Below, in pieces: positions 14,250 through 23,273 of a stretch of 64,000 nt of DNA. The stretch's first letter is position 1; every line of letters starts with the position of its first letter. Source of the DNA: a virus; IMG/VR virus record IMGVR_UViG_3300043449_001732, positions 1 to 64,000 of that record. The stretch is one strand, 5' to 3'. The notes under the pieces were generated by a model that was not told the origin of the DNA, ran no database searches, and was given only the letters and a program-made list of their open reading frames with translations. The position numbers and the translations under genes were made by a program.

Positions 14250-14736
14250 GATATTTGATGCTTGGGTAGACAACTTAGACGCTTCTACTCAAGAATCATT
14301 TCTTTCTTTTGCATCCGATAACTACTCAACAATTGAAATCTATCTGTATTCAAGATTCCTTGGATACAAAGGTAGTGCAATCCCGTGTGAGCTCTGGGTT
14401 AAGGACCGTTACGTCAAGCCAGATCACCGCAAGAAACTCTTGTATGAAATCGATGAGATGCAAGAGGATATGCGCAAGTTGCGCGAAGACGTAGAGCAGG
14501 GTCTTGTTAAACGGGATGCAGGCGTGGCACGTCTTGCATCCATGCAAAAAGAATTACGTGGCACAATTGCACAAGTAGAAACTTATACCTCCAATAAAGA
14601 TCGCAAGGGCCTCTTGATGGCTGGTGCAGATCGTGCTATTCGAGAACTCCTCTCGATTTTCAAAGATGATCCAATTGAGATTCCCCTGGAAGAAGCGTCA
14701 ATGAGCGTGTGGTCTCGCATGCAATTAGAAGAATAG
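14119..14736 (+). CDS. terS: Probable terminase small subunit, ~205 aa
   Basis: Role inferred from position just upstream of the large terminase and from a charged coiled-coil middle (EIDEMQEDMRKLREDVEQG) as in many small terminases; no DNA-binding motif is proven. The conserved-looking part begins around 14250 (IFDAWVDNLDASTQ). No ATG precedes it; GTG 14119, with a GGAG site seven bases upstream, is the best start and overlaps the 13992-14249 gene by 131 bases. Alternatively a +1 frameshift could join the two frames. Confidence 0.5.
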   Translation: MNKNVKQSVKAQPSSALELSSSRNSSRRTKSETTVRPNELIDIEIFDAWVDNLDASTQESFLSFASDNYSTIEIYLYSRFLGYKGSAIPCELWVKDRYVKPDHRKKLLYEIDEMQEDMRKLREDVEQGLVKRDAGVARLASMQKELRGTIAQVETYTSNKDRKGLLMAGADRAIRELLSIFKDDPIEIPLEEASMSVWSRMQLEE

Positions 14737-14772
14737 CCCGTACTAAGATAGGTTTAAATCCAGTTACCAGGT

Positions 14773-15075
14773 ATGGGCGCAAACGCAAATAATTCGCAGC
14801 TTGCCGGCATGGCACGTCAGCAGCAACAGATGGCTAGCGAAGGTGTCAGCCGTCGTCGTCAGGCAATGGCAACAGCTCCTGCACCCATGGGTAGCCCCAT
14901 GACGGAAGAAGGCGATATTTCCGGTAGCGCAGCGGTATCAGAAGGCTTAACCCGTGGAACACCACCGGGAATTTCTTTTGGTCCCGGCCGCGCAATGCGT
15001 ACTCTTGAAGAAGAAGCCGAAGGATCTCCTGCTTACCAGCAGATGATTGCGCGTATCCGCCAAGGTATGCGTTGA
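14773..15075 (+). CDS. Hypothetical late protein, 100 aa
   Basis: Not recognised. Ala/Met/Gln-rich, probably disordered (ARQQQQMASEGVSRRRQAMA), ending in a basic helix. Its stop overlaps the start of the next gene (TGATG). Sits between the small and large terminase genes. Confidence 0.7.
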   Translation: MGANANNSQLAGMARQQQQMASEGVSRRRQAMATAPAPMGSPMTEEGDISGSAAVSEGLTRGTPPGISFGPGRAMRTLEEEAEGSPAYQQMIARIRQGMR

Positions 15076-15239
15076 TGGCAAAAGGTAAAATGCCTCCGCA
15101 ATTTCTTGAATACCTCAAGAAAAAAGAAGCAAAAAACCAAGACGGGTCTGAGATGTCAGACAAGGAAAAACGCAAGGCTGCTTTAGATAAAGCGCGTAAG
15201 TACCAAGACGAAAAGCGAAAGCAGAAAGAAAAAAAATAG
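15075..15239 (+). CDS. Small Lys-rich protein, 54 aa
   Basis: Short frame starting MAKGKMPPQFLEYLKKKEAK, very basic and helical. Coupled to the upstream gene by TGATG. A LEYLKKK-type start is common in tiny phage proteins found near packaging genes, but no function is known. Confidence 0.7.
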   Translation: MAKGKMPPQFLEYLKKKEAKNQDGSEMSDKEKRKAALDKARKYQDEKRKQKEKK

Positions 15240-15271
15240 GGTAGTATTTAAAGATACGTTAAATACTAGTC

Positions 15272-16798
15272 GTGCCTTCGTATCTTCACTTAACACACAG
15301 GCGAAATGCAAAGGCAGCGGCTAAAAATCAACAACTTAGAAAACCAAAAAACGAAGAATCTCTTGCATTAGCGCGAGAAGATTTCAGTTTTTTCTGTGAG
15401 TACGTAGCCGATAAGCCTCCTGCGAAGCACCACAAGGAGTGGCATCGTCATTTTGTTACAGGGGAAGATAGTAACTGCCTGATTAAAATTGCTGGCCCCA
15501 ATATTGACTTATTGGCGCCCAGGGGGAGTGCTAAGTCCACAAGCTTGGGTTTGTTTACGGCATGGGCAATTGGCGTGCATACCACAGCCAAAATGCCTCT
15601 TCAGATTCTTTATCTGTCGTATACGGTTGACATTGCTCGTTCCAAGTCGGCAACCATCAAACGTATCATTGAGAGCAAGCGCTACCAAGAAGTATTCCCA
15701 AAGGTACGTCTTCTCAAGAACGTAACCAGTAATGAGTACTGGTCAATTGATCATCGCTTTGCCGGTATTGAAACCACAGGTGACGAACAATTTACGCTCT
15801 GTGCAGCAGGCCTCAAAGGTTCGGTGACTTCCAAGCGTAGTCATCTGGTCTGCATCGATGACGCCATTAAAAGTTCAGCGGATATCGCAAACCCTGACAT
15901 CAGAAAAATGATGCAGGAGAACTGGAACGCAGTGATTGCGCCAACCATGTTTGAAGGTGGACGGGCCATCTGCCTTGGAACCCGCTTCCGACATGATGAC
16001 ATTCACGCAACCACATTCAACGAACAAAACAACTGGACGCAGATTGTTCTATCTGCAATCCAAAATGATCCGGTCACTGGAGATGAGGAATCGTATTGGC
16101 CTGAGATGTGGTCCCTTGATTACCTAAAAGAAAAGAAAAGGCAAGCGCCAATTGCTTTTTCGTTTCAGTACATGAATCAAGTCATCAGACAAAACGAGCT
16201 ATCTCTGGCACCAGAGCTAATTGTTAAAGCTGAAATAGCGACTGAATTTGACGCTCTTGGCATTGGTGTTGACCTGTCTGCAGGCATCAAGGAAAAAAAT
16301 GACTACACCGTAATGGTGCTAGGTGGCCGTGTTGATGATCGTATACACATCATTGATTATCGCCGTATTCGCGTAATGGGCAACCTGGAAAAACTCGACG
16401 CAATGAAAGAGCTGCTCAATGATTGGTCTATTCTTGGCCGCGATGATAACGGGAATTACTTTCCGACTTATTCAACTTGCGATATCTGGTCGGAAGCAGT
16501 CCAGTACCAAGCGTCTTTGGAGGCGGACTTCAAGAGAGTCTGTCTAAGCAACGAAGGTCTTTACAACTTGCTCTGGCATCCAGTTAAAGGATTTAGGGCA
16601 GATAAGTTGGCTCGTTTCCGTGGCATCATTGGCATGTTTGAGGATCGCAAAATTATTTTCAATCGTTACCGCAACTTTACAAATATGTTTGAAGAACTGA
16701 CAAACTTTGGCGTTAGTAGTCATGACGACTGCGTCGATGCATTGGTCTGGCTTGTTAACGGACTTGCACGCAAAGGGCAGCTTCATCTTGATTACTAA
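15272..16798 (+). CDS. terL: Terminase large subunit, 508 aa
   Basis: Packages phage DNA: an ATPase motor plus a nuclease that cuts the concatemer. Walker A LAPRGSAKST near residues 80-90, Walker B LVCIDDAI near 192-199, and a C-terminal RNase H-like nuclease with GIGVDLSAG (Asp near 333), a second acidic site near CDIWSE and the final HDDCVDALVW near 483-492. Length is normal for the family. GTG start at 15272; no intein or intron seen. Confidence 0.92.
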   Translation: MPSYLHLTHRRNAKAAAKNQQLRKPKNEESLALAREDFSFFCEYVADKPPAKHHKEWHRHFVTGEDSNCLIKIAGPNIDLLAPRGSAKSTSLGLFTAWAIGVHTTAKMPLQILYLSYTVDIARSKSATIKRIIESKRYQEVFPKVRLLKNVTSNEYWSIDHRFAGIETTGDEQFTLCAAGLKGSVTSKRSHLVCIDDAIKSSADIANPDIRKMMQENWNAVIAPTMFEGGRAICLGTRFRHDDIHATTFNEQNNWTQIVLSAIQNDPVTGDEESYWPEMWSLDYLKEKKRQAPIAFSFQYMNQVIRQNELSLAPELIVKAEIATEFDALGIGVDLSAGIKEKNDYTVMVLGGRVDDRIHIIDYRRIRVMGNLEKLDAMKELLNDWSILGRDDNGNYFPTYSTCDIWSEAVQYQASLEADFKRVCLSNEGLYNLLWHPVKGFRADKLARFRGIIGMFEDRKIIFNRYRNFTNMFEELTNFGVSSHDDCVDALVWLVNGLARKGQLHLDY

Positions 16799-16830
16799 GA
16801 ATTAGAATCAATAAAAAAGCATTTGCAGTC

Positions 16831-17124
16831 GTGGGACCAGAGTACTTAGCCCTTGGTTTGACAGCGGTAATTTCCGCACTTACAGGGGGATCTTGGGTCG
16901 CGAATAAAATATTGGGCCGCTCGTATGAGCGTATGAAACAATTACATGACATGTTGATAACGCAAGAGAATAAAGTGACTTCTCTTGAAAATCAAATCAA
17001 CCGCATGCCGCTTGAATACGTTTTAAAAGTGGACTTCCTTAGAGAGATCCAAGAAATGCATGACAACTTTAAGCAGATCAATATTAAGCTTGATAAGCTT
17101 ATGGAAAAGCTTTTGGCAAAATGA
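16831..17124 (+). CDS. Small membrane protein with coiled coil, 97 aa
   Basis: Residues ~5-26 form a membrane helix (YLALGLTAVISALTGGSWVA), the rest is a coiled coil (LHDMLITQENKVTSLENQIN to the end). This layout resembles holin-associated or spanin-like phage proteins, but there is no specific signature, and the position next to terminase is not diagnostic. GTG start; the stop overlaps the next ATG (ATGA). Confidence 0.7.
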   Translation: MGPEYLALGLTAVISALTGGSWVANKILGRSYERMKQLHDMLITQENKVTSLENQINRMPLEYVLKVDFLREIQEMHDNFKQINIKLDKLMEKLLAK

Positions 17125-17303
17125 GCTACATCCTTGAAGTGCAAGAAGATGAAAATGGAGATATTTTTATTTCGTTTCCAGAGGAGATAACAGAAGAACT
17201 TGGATGGGAAGAGGGTGATATTCTCGAGTGGAATTTAAAAGGAAATGGAATTGTATTGAGTAGACTGAATGACATAGCAGGTTACGAAGTATTGGAGGAT
17301 TAA
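17121..17303 (+). CDS. AbrB/MazE-like beta-barrel DNA-binding protein, 60 aa
   Basis: FPEEITEELGWEEGDILEW followed by IVLSR fits the swapped-hairpin AbrB/SpoVT fold, whose members are transcription regulators or antitoxins. The usual hallmark 'P.ei.e.LGw..GD.l' is clear. No toxin partner is adjacent, so a regulator is more likely than an antitoxin. Overlaps upstream gene by four bases; the next ATG follows its stop directly. Confidence 0.7.
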   Translation: MSYILEVQEDENGDIFISFPEEITEELGWEEGDILEWNLKGNGIVLSRLNDIAGYEVLED

Positions 17304-17840
17304 ATGATTCGTTACTATAACGGTACTTATGGCGGCTCATTGGGCAATCAGGCCGGCATGGAAAGTGCTGCTGGCATGCTTGCCGGTTCTCCTAGTTTTG
17401 ATATCAATAAAAGGAGTGGCGCACTGGGCGGACGCTCCGGAGAGCAGCTCAAGCGTTTGTACGAAGGCGGTACGCAACAAAATGAACAGCTAAACGAAGA
17501 ACTGCGGCAACGTGGAATCATGCCTCGTTCTGGTCCGCAGCTGCCCCTTGCTTTTGGTGAGACTCCCTCTATGGGTAACGAAGGTCTTTTTGGGGGGCCT
17601 CAGTATGGACAAGAAGCATCTCTCAATAATTTTGGGGGTATTAACGGGATGGAGCTTGCCCAGGCAAAACCTGCTTCATTTAATTTTTTAAATCCTCTGA
17701 GTTGGTTCCAAGGGCAACCCCAAGAAGCAATTCGCCGTGCAGAACAAGGAATTGCGCCCGCAAAAGGCAGTGGATCTATGACGGAAAATCTATTGCGCCG
17801 TAAAGCGATGGAAGCACAGATAATGAAAGGTTTGCGTTAA
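17304..17840 (+). CDS. Hypothetical late protein, 178 aa
   Basis: Not recognised. Gly/Gln/Asn-rich and probably extended or disordered (GTYGGSLGNQAGMESAAGML), with a short basic helix at the end (RRKAMEAQIMKGLR). Lies between the AbrB-like gene and the portal. Confidence 0.7.
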   Translation: MIRYYNGTYGGSLGNQAGMESAAGMLAGSPSFDINKRSGALGGRSGEQLKRLYEGGTQQNEQLNEELRQRGIMPRSGPQLPLAFGETPSMGNEGLFGGPQYGQEASLNNFGGINGMELAQAKPASFNFLNPLSWFQGQPQEAIRRAEQGIAPAKGSGSMTENLLRRKAMEAQIMKGLR

Positions 17841-17884
17841 TCTTGTAAACTGTTAAACTAACAGTACAGAAAAGAACCAAATAA

Positions 17885-20245
17885 ATGGCAGGCGACGCTA
17901 AGGCCAGGCTTCAAGAAATTATTAACGCTTATATCGATAAAGACAGTTCCACTGTTGTCGATACTGGCGTAGTTGCCTCGCATTTGGCGCAAATGAAACT
18001 TTTTGGCATCCGTCAGGGTGTTGAATTTTTCCCTGCGCAAGACAACTTCGGTAATCAACGCAAAGACTTTATTGATCGCGTAGTTAAATACAATCAGATT
18101 GACACACGCCTGGATTCAATCTGGGACTATTTCATGTGTGATGGCCAGGGTATCTTTTATATCCGACCCACGCAAAACAACTATCGCCTTTATTATTTTA
18201 GGCGTCATGAGTATCGTTCTTTTTATAACATTGACGGCGAGCTTGACGAAGTTGTAATCATCTATAGCTACAAGGTCCGCCAGGGCCTTGGTTTCCAGCA
18301 GGACATTGCCAGCAACAACCTGACAGGCCCTGCTTATATGGGACAAGGCGGAGCAAAACGTTACATCCGCCTTTCAATCAAACGACGAACAATTGAGGAG
18401 ACTCATTCGGAAGGAGAACTTTCTTTCGATACTGTTTATCAAGCGAACCCAGGGAAAACTAAAACTTTTAAAAATACGCTTGGATTTATTCCCTGCGTTG
18501 AGATCTTTAACAACCCCAAGGGCTTCTCGACTGAAGGCATTGGTGAGTTTGAAGCATTAGCCAACCACATCTGCACGCATGATGAAATGGTCCGCACCAT
18601 GCGGAAGAACGTGCAGTTCTTTGGTAATCCAACCCTTCTTTCGTCTCGGCCCAAGACCGACCTTATGGAGGCTGGCGGCGATGTAGCTGTACAACGTCCG
18701 TCTATTGCAGCCAACTCAGGCTTTGCTGGCATGGGTGGCTTGAGTCAATCGCGGTTCAAAGCAGACCCAATCTCCCGTGGTGTTGACGGTCAAATCCGCG
18801 TGCCAAGAGTGATTGCCAATCTGGAACCCAACGACCGTGTTGGTTACATTGTCCCAGATGCCATCACTGGCGACCAGAATTCCTTCGCACGTCAGTACCG
18901 AGAAGAAATTCGAACAGCTTTAGGCGGTGTTGATGAACTTTCCATTTCTGCTGGTGTGACGGCTACAGAGTACAAGTCTTTGTTTGGACGTGTTTCTGCA
19001 ACATCGAAGAAAAAAGCAAATGCTATTTACACCTATGGTGTCTGCCGTTGCCTAGAGCTCATTATTTACCAGGAAGAACGCTTATTCCGCGAGACGTTGG
19101 CGGCAGCTGCAGGACTAGAGAAACCCCTGGAACTACCGGAGACTGCATCTGACGCAGATATTGCTGCCTATAACGATGCAATGAGTGCGTTTGAAGAGCA
19201 GGTCAAGCAATTGATGATGGCTTGCTTGAAGACTCAGCAGATTCCACCCGGTGTACTTGGGTTGATTCCCGATGGTGATGTCACGATGCAGTGGCGCTGG
19301 CTGGGACCCGTATATGAAGATTCCACTCAAGATGTACTGAACAACTCCATTGTTGTTCGAAATCTGCAAGAATTAGGTGTTGATAGCATTGAAGCACTGA
19401 AGTACCTCTTCCCGTCTAAGACGGATGAAGAAAGGGCCGGGATGCTATCAGGTTTCCCGTTCAGGATGGTGAATGAATTGCAGAGTGCTTACTCTCAATT
19501 TGCTCGCCTGGTGGGTGGAATGATGCAGACCCCCCATCCGCAATCACCGGACTTACCGATGGCTGCAGATCCGCGATTGGATTTAACCCCATATCTGTAT
19601 CGCACTTTAGAAGCTCTACAAAAGGAGATGAGTTATGCAGGACGCTACCGTCCAATCGATCCCACAGACGAGCCAAGCACCAGCGGCCGTCGCTCCGAGC
19701 AGTTACGTGATGGCAGCTCCGGCTCCTCAGGCAACTCCGGCCAGCTACCAGGCGGCTCCAGTGGCTTATCAGGTGGGTACCAGCTACCCCCAAGCGGTAC
19801 CTCAGGCGATCCCCAGCTACCAATCAGCCCCTACGCAGTACGCCCCCCAATCCCAACCGGCGGAATCGACGGGGAACCCATGGGAATCGGCGTTCAACAA
19901 GGTGGTGAACCTGCTGAGCGCTCCAGTTCAATCCCCGTTCCAGGGAGCACCCTCGCAGGCGCCGACAGCGTATACCCCAGCCAATTACGGCCAGATCAGC
20001 GGCCCCAATACGCAACAATCGGTAGCGCCGATCTCGTATCTCAGCCAGGAATCCTCGCCCAACTATTCCCAAACTTCCTCCAGTCCGTCCTTGGCGGAGA
20101 TCGCGGATTACCTGGGGCTGAGCCAGGAAAGCCGGATGGTAATCGACGCGTACGGGGTGGAAGCTCCGGCTCTGCTGAACAACTACGCCCTGAATCTGGA
20201 AGGGATGCTGGACAGCGCCGTCGCGTGGGGAAACCGCGCCGCTGA
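17885..20245 (+). CDS. Portal protein with long low-complexity C-terminus, 786 aa
   Basis: Forms the ring through which DNA enters and leaves the capsid. Assigned from size, position between terminase and capsid genes, and portal-like content: mixed alpha/beta N-terminal domain (QIDTRLDSIWDYFMCDGQGI), and a central part rich in polar helices and a conserved 'GVTATEYKSLFGR' segment like those where portals name their clip/stem. Residues ~585-786 are Gly/Ser/Pro/Arg-rich and share DNA with the gene at 19635-20609 in another frame. The true portal core may therefore end near residue 590. Confidence 0.75.
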   Translation: MAGDAKARLQEIINAYIDKDSSTVVDTGVVASHLAQMKLFGIRQGVEFFPAQDNFGNQRKDFIDRVVKYNQIDTRLDSIWDYFMCDGQGIFYIRPTQNNYRLYYFRRHEYRSFYNIDGELDEVVIIYSYKVRQGLGFQQDIASNNLTGPAYMGQGGAKRYIRLSIKRRTIEETHSEGELSFDTVYQANPGKTKTFKNTLGFIPCVEIFNNPKGFSTEGIGEFEALANHICTHDEMVRTMRKNVQFFGNPTLLSSRPKTDLMEAGGDVAVQRPSIAANSGFAGMGGLSQSRFKADPISRGVDGQIRVPRVIANLEPNDRVGYIVPDAITGDQNSFARQYREEIRTALGGVDELSISAGVTATEYKSLFGRVSATSKKKANAIYTYGVCRCLELIIYQEERLFRETLAAAAGLEKPLELPETASDADIAAYNDAMSAFEEQVKQLMMACLKTQQIPPGVLGLIPDGDVTMQWRWLGPVYEDSTQDVLNNSIVVRNLQELGVDSIEALKYLFPSKTDEERAGMLSGFPFRMVNELQSAYSQFARLVGGMMQTPHPQSPDLPMAADPRLDLTPYLYRTLEALQKEMSYAGRYRPIDPTDEPSTSGRRSEQLRDGSSGSSGNSGQLPGGSSGLSGGYQLPPSGTSGDPQLPISPYAVRPPIPTGGIDGEPMGIGVQQGGEPAERSSSIPVPGSTLAGADSVYPSQLRPDQRPQYATIGSADLVSQPGILAQLFPNFLQSVLGGDRGLPGAEPGKPDGNRRVRGGSSGSAEQLRPESGRDAGQRRRVGKPRR
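19621..19627 (+). promoter_or_regulatory. Ribosome binding site inside the portal gene
   Basis: AAAGGAG seven bases before the ATG at 19635. It decides the start of the overlapping gene and shows that the overlap is used for translation. Confidence 0.75.
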
Positions 20246-20609
20246 TGCGCTGACCGGTTACGCCAACTTTGCGGTCAACGAGCACCAGGAGAACCTGGCG
20301 TACAACGAGATCCTGACCAACCCCGACGTGCTTAGCGATTACACGCTGAAGTTCTTTGGTCCCGAAGGTCCGTATCCCGTGTACGAAAATGAAGCTCAAT
20401 TAGAGACTCGTGGCTACCCGACCCAGGCCCTGGAACAACCCCAATTTGGTCAGTTCCCTGCACCTCCTGCGGCTGCTGCTCCCCAAGCTCCTGAAAACTT
20501 CTGGGGTTCTTTCGGTGAGCAAATGGCTCGTGATCCCCAGAATGCTTGGCGCCTTCTGAACCAAGCTCAGCCTCAAGTTGTTGCAAACAAACTGTTTGTG
20601 ATGGAGTGA
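19635..20609 (+). CDS. Probable scaffold-like or assembly protein overlapping the portal, 324 aa
   Basis: Starts at ATG 19635 behind a strong AAAGGAG site and runs 611 bases in the +1 frame of the portal. N-terminal ~140 residues are Pro/Gln/Ala/Ser-rich (SQPAESTGNPWESAFNKVVN), the rest is folded-looking and helical (LAEIADYLGLSQESRMVIDA, NWYALNLEGML-type). Its place between portal and capsid is where phage scaffold proteins or proteases usually lie; no protease signature is seen. GC is clearly higher than flanking DNA. Confidence 0.75.
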   Translation: MQDATVQSIPQTSQAPAAVAPSSYVMAAPAPQATPASYQAAPVAYQVGTSYPQAVPQAIPSYQSAPTQYAPQSQPAESTGNPWESAFNKVVNLLSAPVQSPFQGAPSQAPTAYTPANYGQISGPNTQQSVAPISYLSQESSPNYSQTSSSPSLAEIADYLGLSQESRMVIDAYGVEAPALLNNYALNLEGMLDSAVAWGNRAADALTGYANFAVNEHQENLAYNEILTNPDVLSDYTLKFFGPEGPYPVYENEAQLETRGYPTQALEQPQFGQFPAPPAAAAPQAPENFWGSFGEQMARDPQNAWRLLNQAQPQVVANKLFVME

Positions 20610-20613
20610 GGCG

Positions 20614-21150
20614 ATGCGTCCACTCCTTAAATTAGGTGTACCTGCTGCAGCTGGCTTAGCCACGGGTGGGTACGCCCTTTCTCAAGGTGAAGATCCCGGC
20701 ACTGCTGCTCTTGCCGCAGGTACTGGTGCATTGGGTGGGGCAGCTGGCTTACTCGGCGCGCGTCTTGCTGGTAAATACATGTCTCCTGCCTTGCTTAAAG
20801 CAGGCAAAGAAGGAAAAGTTGCTGCAGAAAAAGCTCTACTTGAATCTGCGGTCACCATGCCTGAAGGCTCCCGGCGCCAGAATGCAATTCTGGGTTTAAT
20901 TGACCGTTCCGCTGGAATCAACATTCCTTCTGAAGAATCTTTTACTCGTGGTTTGGGTAAAGCAACGTCTGCTGGTCTTGTTCCTGCAGGAGCACTTACG
21001 GCAGGTTTAGGCGGTGTCGCCCTTGGCGCTATCCCGGCATCTATGGGTGTACCTGGTTTCCAGCAAGGTGGACCAGTTGATCCTGAGTCCTATGGTTCCA
21101 GCAATTCCGCTGGTGCGCGTTACAAAACGCCTACAATGCAGTACATGTAA
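20614..21150 (+). CDS. Ala/Gly-rich hydrophobic late protein, 178 aa
   Basis: Not recognised. Residues 5-55 are Gly/Ala-rich and hydrophobic (GVPAAAGLATGGYALSQG, AGTGALGGAAGLLGARLAG), a second stretch near 125-150, then a Gly/Ser-rich tail. Composition matches the proteins at 8560-11094, suggesting they share a role in the virion or at the membrane. Confidence 0.7.
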   Translation: MRPLLKLGVPAAAGLATGGYALSQGEDPGTAALAAGTGALGGAAGLLGARLAGKYMSPALLKAGKEGKVAAEKALLESAVTMPEGSRRQNAILGLIDRSAGINIPSEESFTRGLGKATSAGLVPAGALTAGLGGVALGAIPASMGVPGFQQGGPVDPESYGSSNSAGARYKTPTMQYM

Positions 21151-21256
21151 TTTTTTTAAATTACCAACTGCTAAAATTTGTGTTAGATAAGACACACTGA
21201 TGTCTGAATCTTTTACCCGATAAAACACTTCCTGCGATATTGGAGGATAAAACAAA

Positions 21257-22423
21257 GTGTTTCTTGATACCGACTTTCCAAAGATCCTTGGTGCGGAACT
21301 TTACCGTCCCCACCCTGCCTACATTGCCGAGATGGCAGTGGAGCCCGTGGTTGTCCACGACTTCACTCGTCAGCCTGGTCAAACTGTTCAGTTAGACCGC
21401 TATAAGTTCTGGGGTACCCCTGGTACTAAGGACAGCCGTGAGCGTATTGCCGACCAAACCATCGGTACCGCTAACAGCCGTAACATCACCAAGGAGAAAG
21501 TCCTGGTGGTGCTTAAGGAATACACCGGTCCTGCAGACCCGGGTGATCCTACCCAGCCTTCGACCTTCAAGATTGCCCGTGAGACCCTGGTCACCGCTCA
21601 GCGCCTGCTGCTGGACACCGGCAACCTCAACATGTTCCACCAGTCCATCGGCAGCCTGACGCTGCTGGATGACTACCGTCGTTGGCGCGACCGCGTGTTC
21701 ATTGATGAACTCGCCAAAGCCGAAGCCAATGGTGCCGCGTCTACCACCCAAGGTGGTTACTACTTCGCTGGTGGCAAGGTCAAGGATGCTTCTGGCCGTA
21801 TTGCCTACACCTCCACCGAGTACGACAACGAAGTTCAACAGTTCCAGGTGCGTACCGACCTGCTGACCGTTGTTAAGGACCTGCGCAAGCGCAACGTTCC
21901 TACTTACGCTGATGGTCTGTATCGCTGCATCTGCGATCCTACCTTCATGATGCACCTGCGTCGTGATCCCGACTTCCGCGAGATCGCTCGTTACGCTGGT
22001 AATCCTGGCCAAGGCATGTACATGGGCAACCCCATGATGCCTAACAATGCTAGCTTCTTCCAGGGTCCCCAGGCTGGTCAAGCTTACTTCCTGGCTGGTG
22101 AACCTGTCATGCCTACCGGCGTGCAGTTTGAAGGCGTCAAGTTCTTCGAGTCGACCAACTTCCCGACCAAGAGCATCAGCACCTCTTTCAGCGGCACCGG
22201 TGGTACCTACGCTTCCAAGGAAGTGGCTCAGGGTTATTTCTTCGGTCCTCAAGCCATTGGCGTGGGTATCGGCGGCCCGAACGCTCAGGTGCTCATCAAC
22301 AACAACGATGACTTCAGCCGTTTTATTATCTTAATTTGGCAACTGTACGCCGGTTTCGAAATCCTGAACAAGGACTTTGTGACCACCGCGTTCAGCTATG
22401 TGCAAGATGACGGCACCATCTGA
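21257..22423 (+). CDS. Probable major capsid protein, 388 aa
   Basis: Shell subunit of the head. Assigned from position after portal and overlapping assembly gene, size typical for an HK97-fold protein, a strong GGAGGA ribosome site before a GTG start, and a marked bias to C-ending codons that signals very high expression. Segments such as VVVHDFTRQPGQTVQLDRYK and FLAGEPVMPTGVQFEGVKFF fit HK97-type strands. No family hallmark is provable by eye, so this is a position-based call. Confidence 0.8.
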   Translation: MFLDTDFPKILGAELYRPHPAYIAEMAVEPVVVHDFTRQPGQTVQLDRYKFWGTPGTKDSRERIADQTIGTANSRNITKEKVLVVLKEYTGPADPGDPTQPSTFKIARETLVTAQRLLLDTGNLNMFHQSIGSLTLLDDYRRWRDRVFIDELAKAEANGAASTTQGGYYFAGGKVKDASGRIAYTSTEYDNEVQQFQVRTDLLTVVKDLRKRNVPTYADGLYRCICDPTFMMHLRRDPDFREIARYAGNPGQGMYMGNPMMPNNASFFQGPQAGQAYFLAGEPVMPTGVQFEGVKFFESTNFPTKSISTSFSGTGGTYASKEVAQGYFFGPQAIGVGIGGPNAQVLINNNDDFSRFIILIWQLYAGFEILNKDFVTTAFSYVQDDGTI

Positions 22424-22457
22424 TCAATAAACAATAACTAAACTACAGGAAAAATAA

Positions 22458-23261
22458 ATGACTTATTTGTCCGCTAAGAAAATCTATCCCGGCAACTGGG
22501 CTGAGCCCCTGAACGGCTGGTATAAGAACATTGACGCCGATTATGCCGGCACCAATGATGGCTCCAAGGGCGGCCCCACCTCTGTGCTGGCCCTCCCTGG
22601 TTACCGCTACTTCCAGCAGCGTGGTTACGTGGCAGTTACTGCTACCTCTGGTGTTGGCCCTGTTGCTTCTGCTGATGTGATCGTTCCTTCCCCCTACCGG
22701 AATGACGACACCCGTACTGATATCACCGGTATGGTGATCTCTGGTTCCAGTACCCTGCCTGCTTACGTGTATCGCACTGCGATCTCCGTGGCTTCCGGCT
22801 GGGGCGACGGTCGCGTTGCTTCCGGTGTGTATGCAGCTACTGGTAACGTGATCTCGTTCGGTCGCGTGAGCTCCAGCAACCCCACCGCCGCTTCTGGTGT
22901 GGGCGAAGGTGTGATTCAGGCCAACCTGACCTCCACCGTCTCCGGCTCCCAGGCAGGCGAAATCTACTTCGCTGGTGGTACCGCTGGTTATGGCACCAAC
23001 CCCTTCCTGACCATCACCGGCGCCACCGGTGTTGCTCCTGGCACTGTTAACTACGCCGCTACTGTTGCGACCACCCTCAAGGTGTTTGCCAAGGAAACCG
23101 CCAACAGCACCACCACTTCCGGTGGCTTCTACATCTCCAGTGGTGATGCAAACGCTGGCCGCACCGGTTACCTGGTTGTGGAAGTGTGCTACATCCAGCC
23201 CGATGAAGCTCCTGGTTACGAAGACATTGATGGCTACCTGACTGGTCGCACTGTTAGCTGA
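22458..23261 (+). CDS. Highly expressed structural protein (decoration or tail), 267 aa
   Basis: Not recognised. Beta-rich, Gly/Ser/Thr/Val-rich sequence with almost no Lys (FAGGTAGYGTNPFLTITG), consistent with a jelly-roll or Ig-like virion protein. Codon use is as biased as in the capsid gene, indicating similar abundance. A head decoration or major tail protein are both possible. Confidence 0.7.
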   Translation: MTYLSAKKIYPGNWAEPLNGWYKNIDADYAGTNDGSKGGPTSVLALPGYRYFQQRGYVAVTATSGVGPVASADVIVPSPYRNDDTRTDITGMVISGSSTLPAYVYRTAISVASGWGDGRVASGVYAATGNVISFGRVSSSNPTAASGVGEGVIQANLTSTVSGSQAGEIYFAGGTAGYGTNPFLTITGATGVAPGTVNYAATVATTLKVFAKETANSTTTSGGFYISSGDANAGRTGYLVVEVCYIQPDEAPGYEDIDGYLTGRTVS

Positions 23262-23273
23262 TTAGGGTAAACT

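Noticed and set aside
19824-20399. 191-aa antisense frame under the portal overlap
   Set aside because: High GC leaves few stops on all strands here; no ribosome site and Arg-rich nonsense composition.
21392-22252. 286-aa antisense frame under the capsid gene
   Set aside because: Shadow of a strongly codon-biased gene; no start signal, and the residue pattern mirrors the capsid codons.
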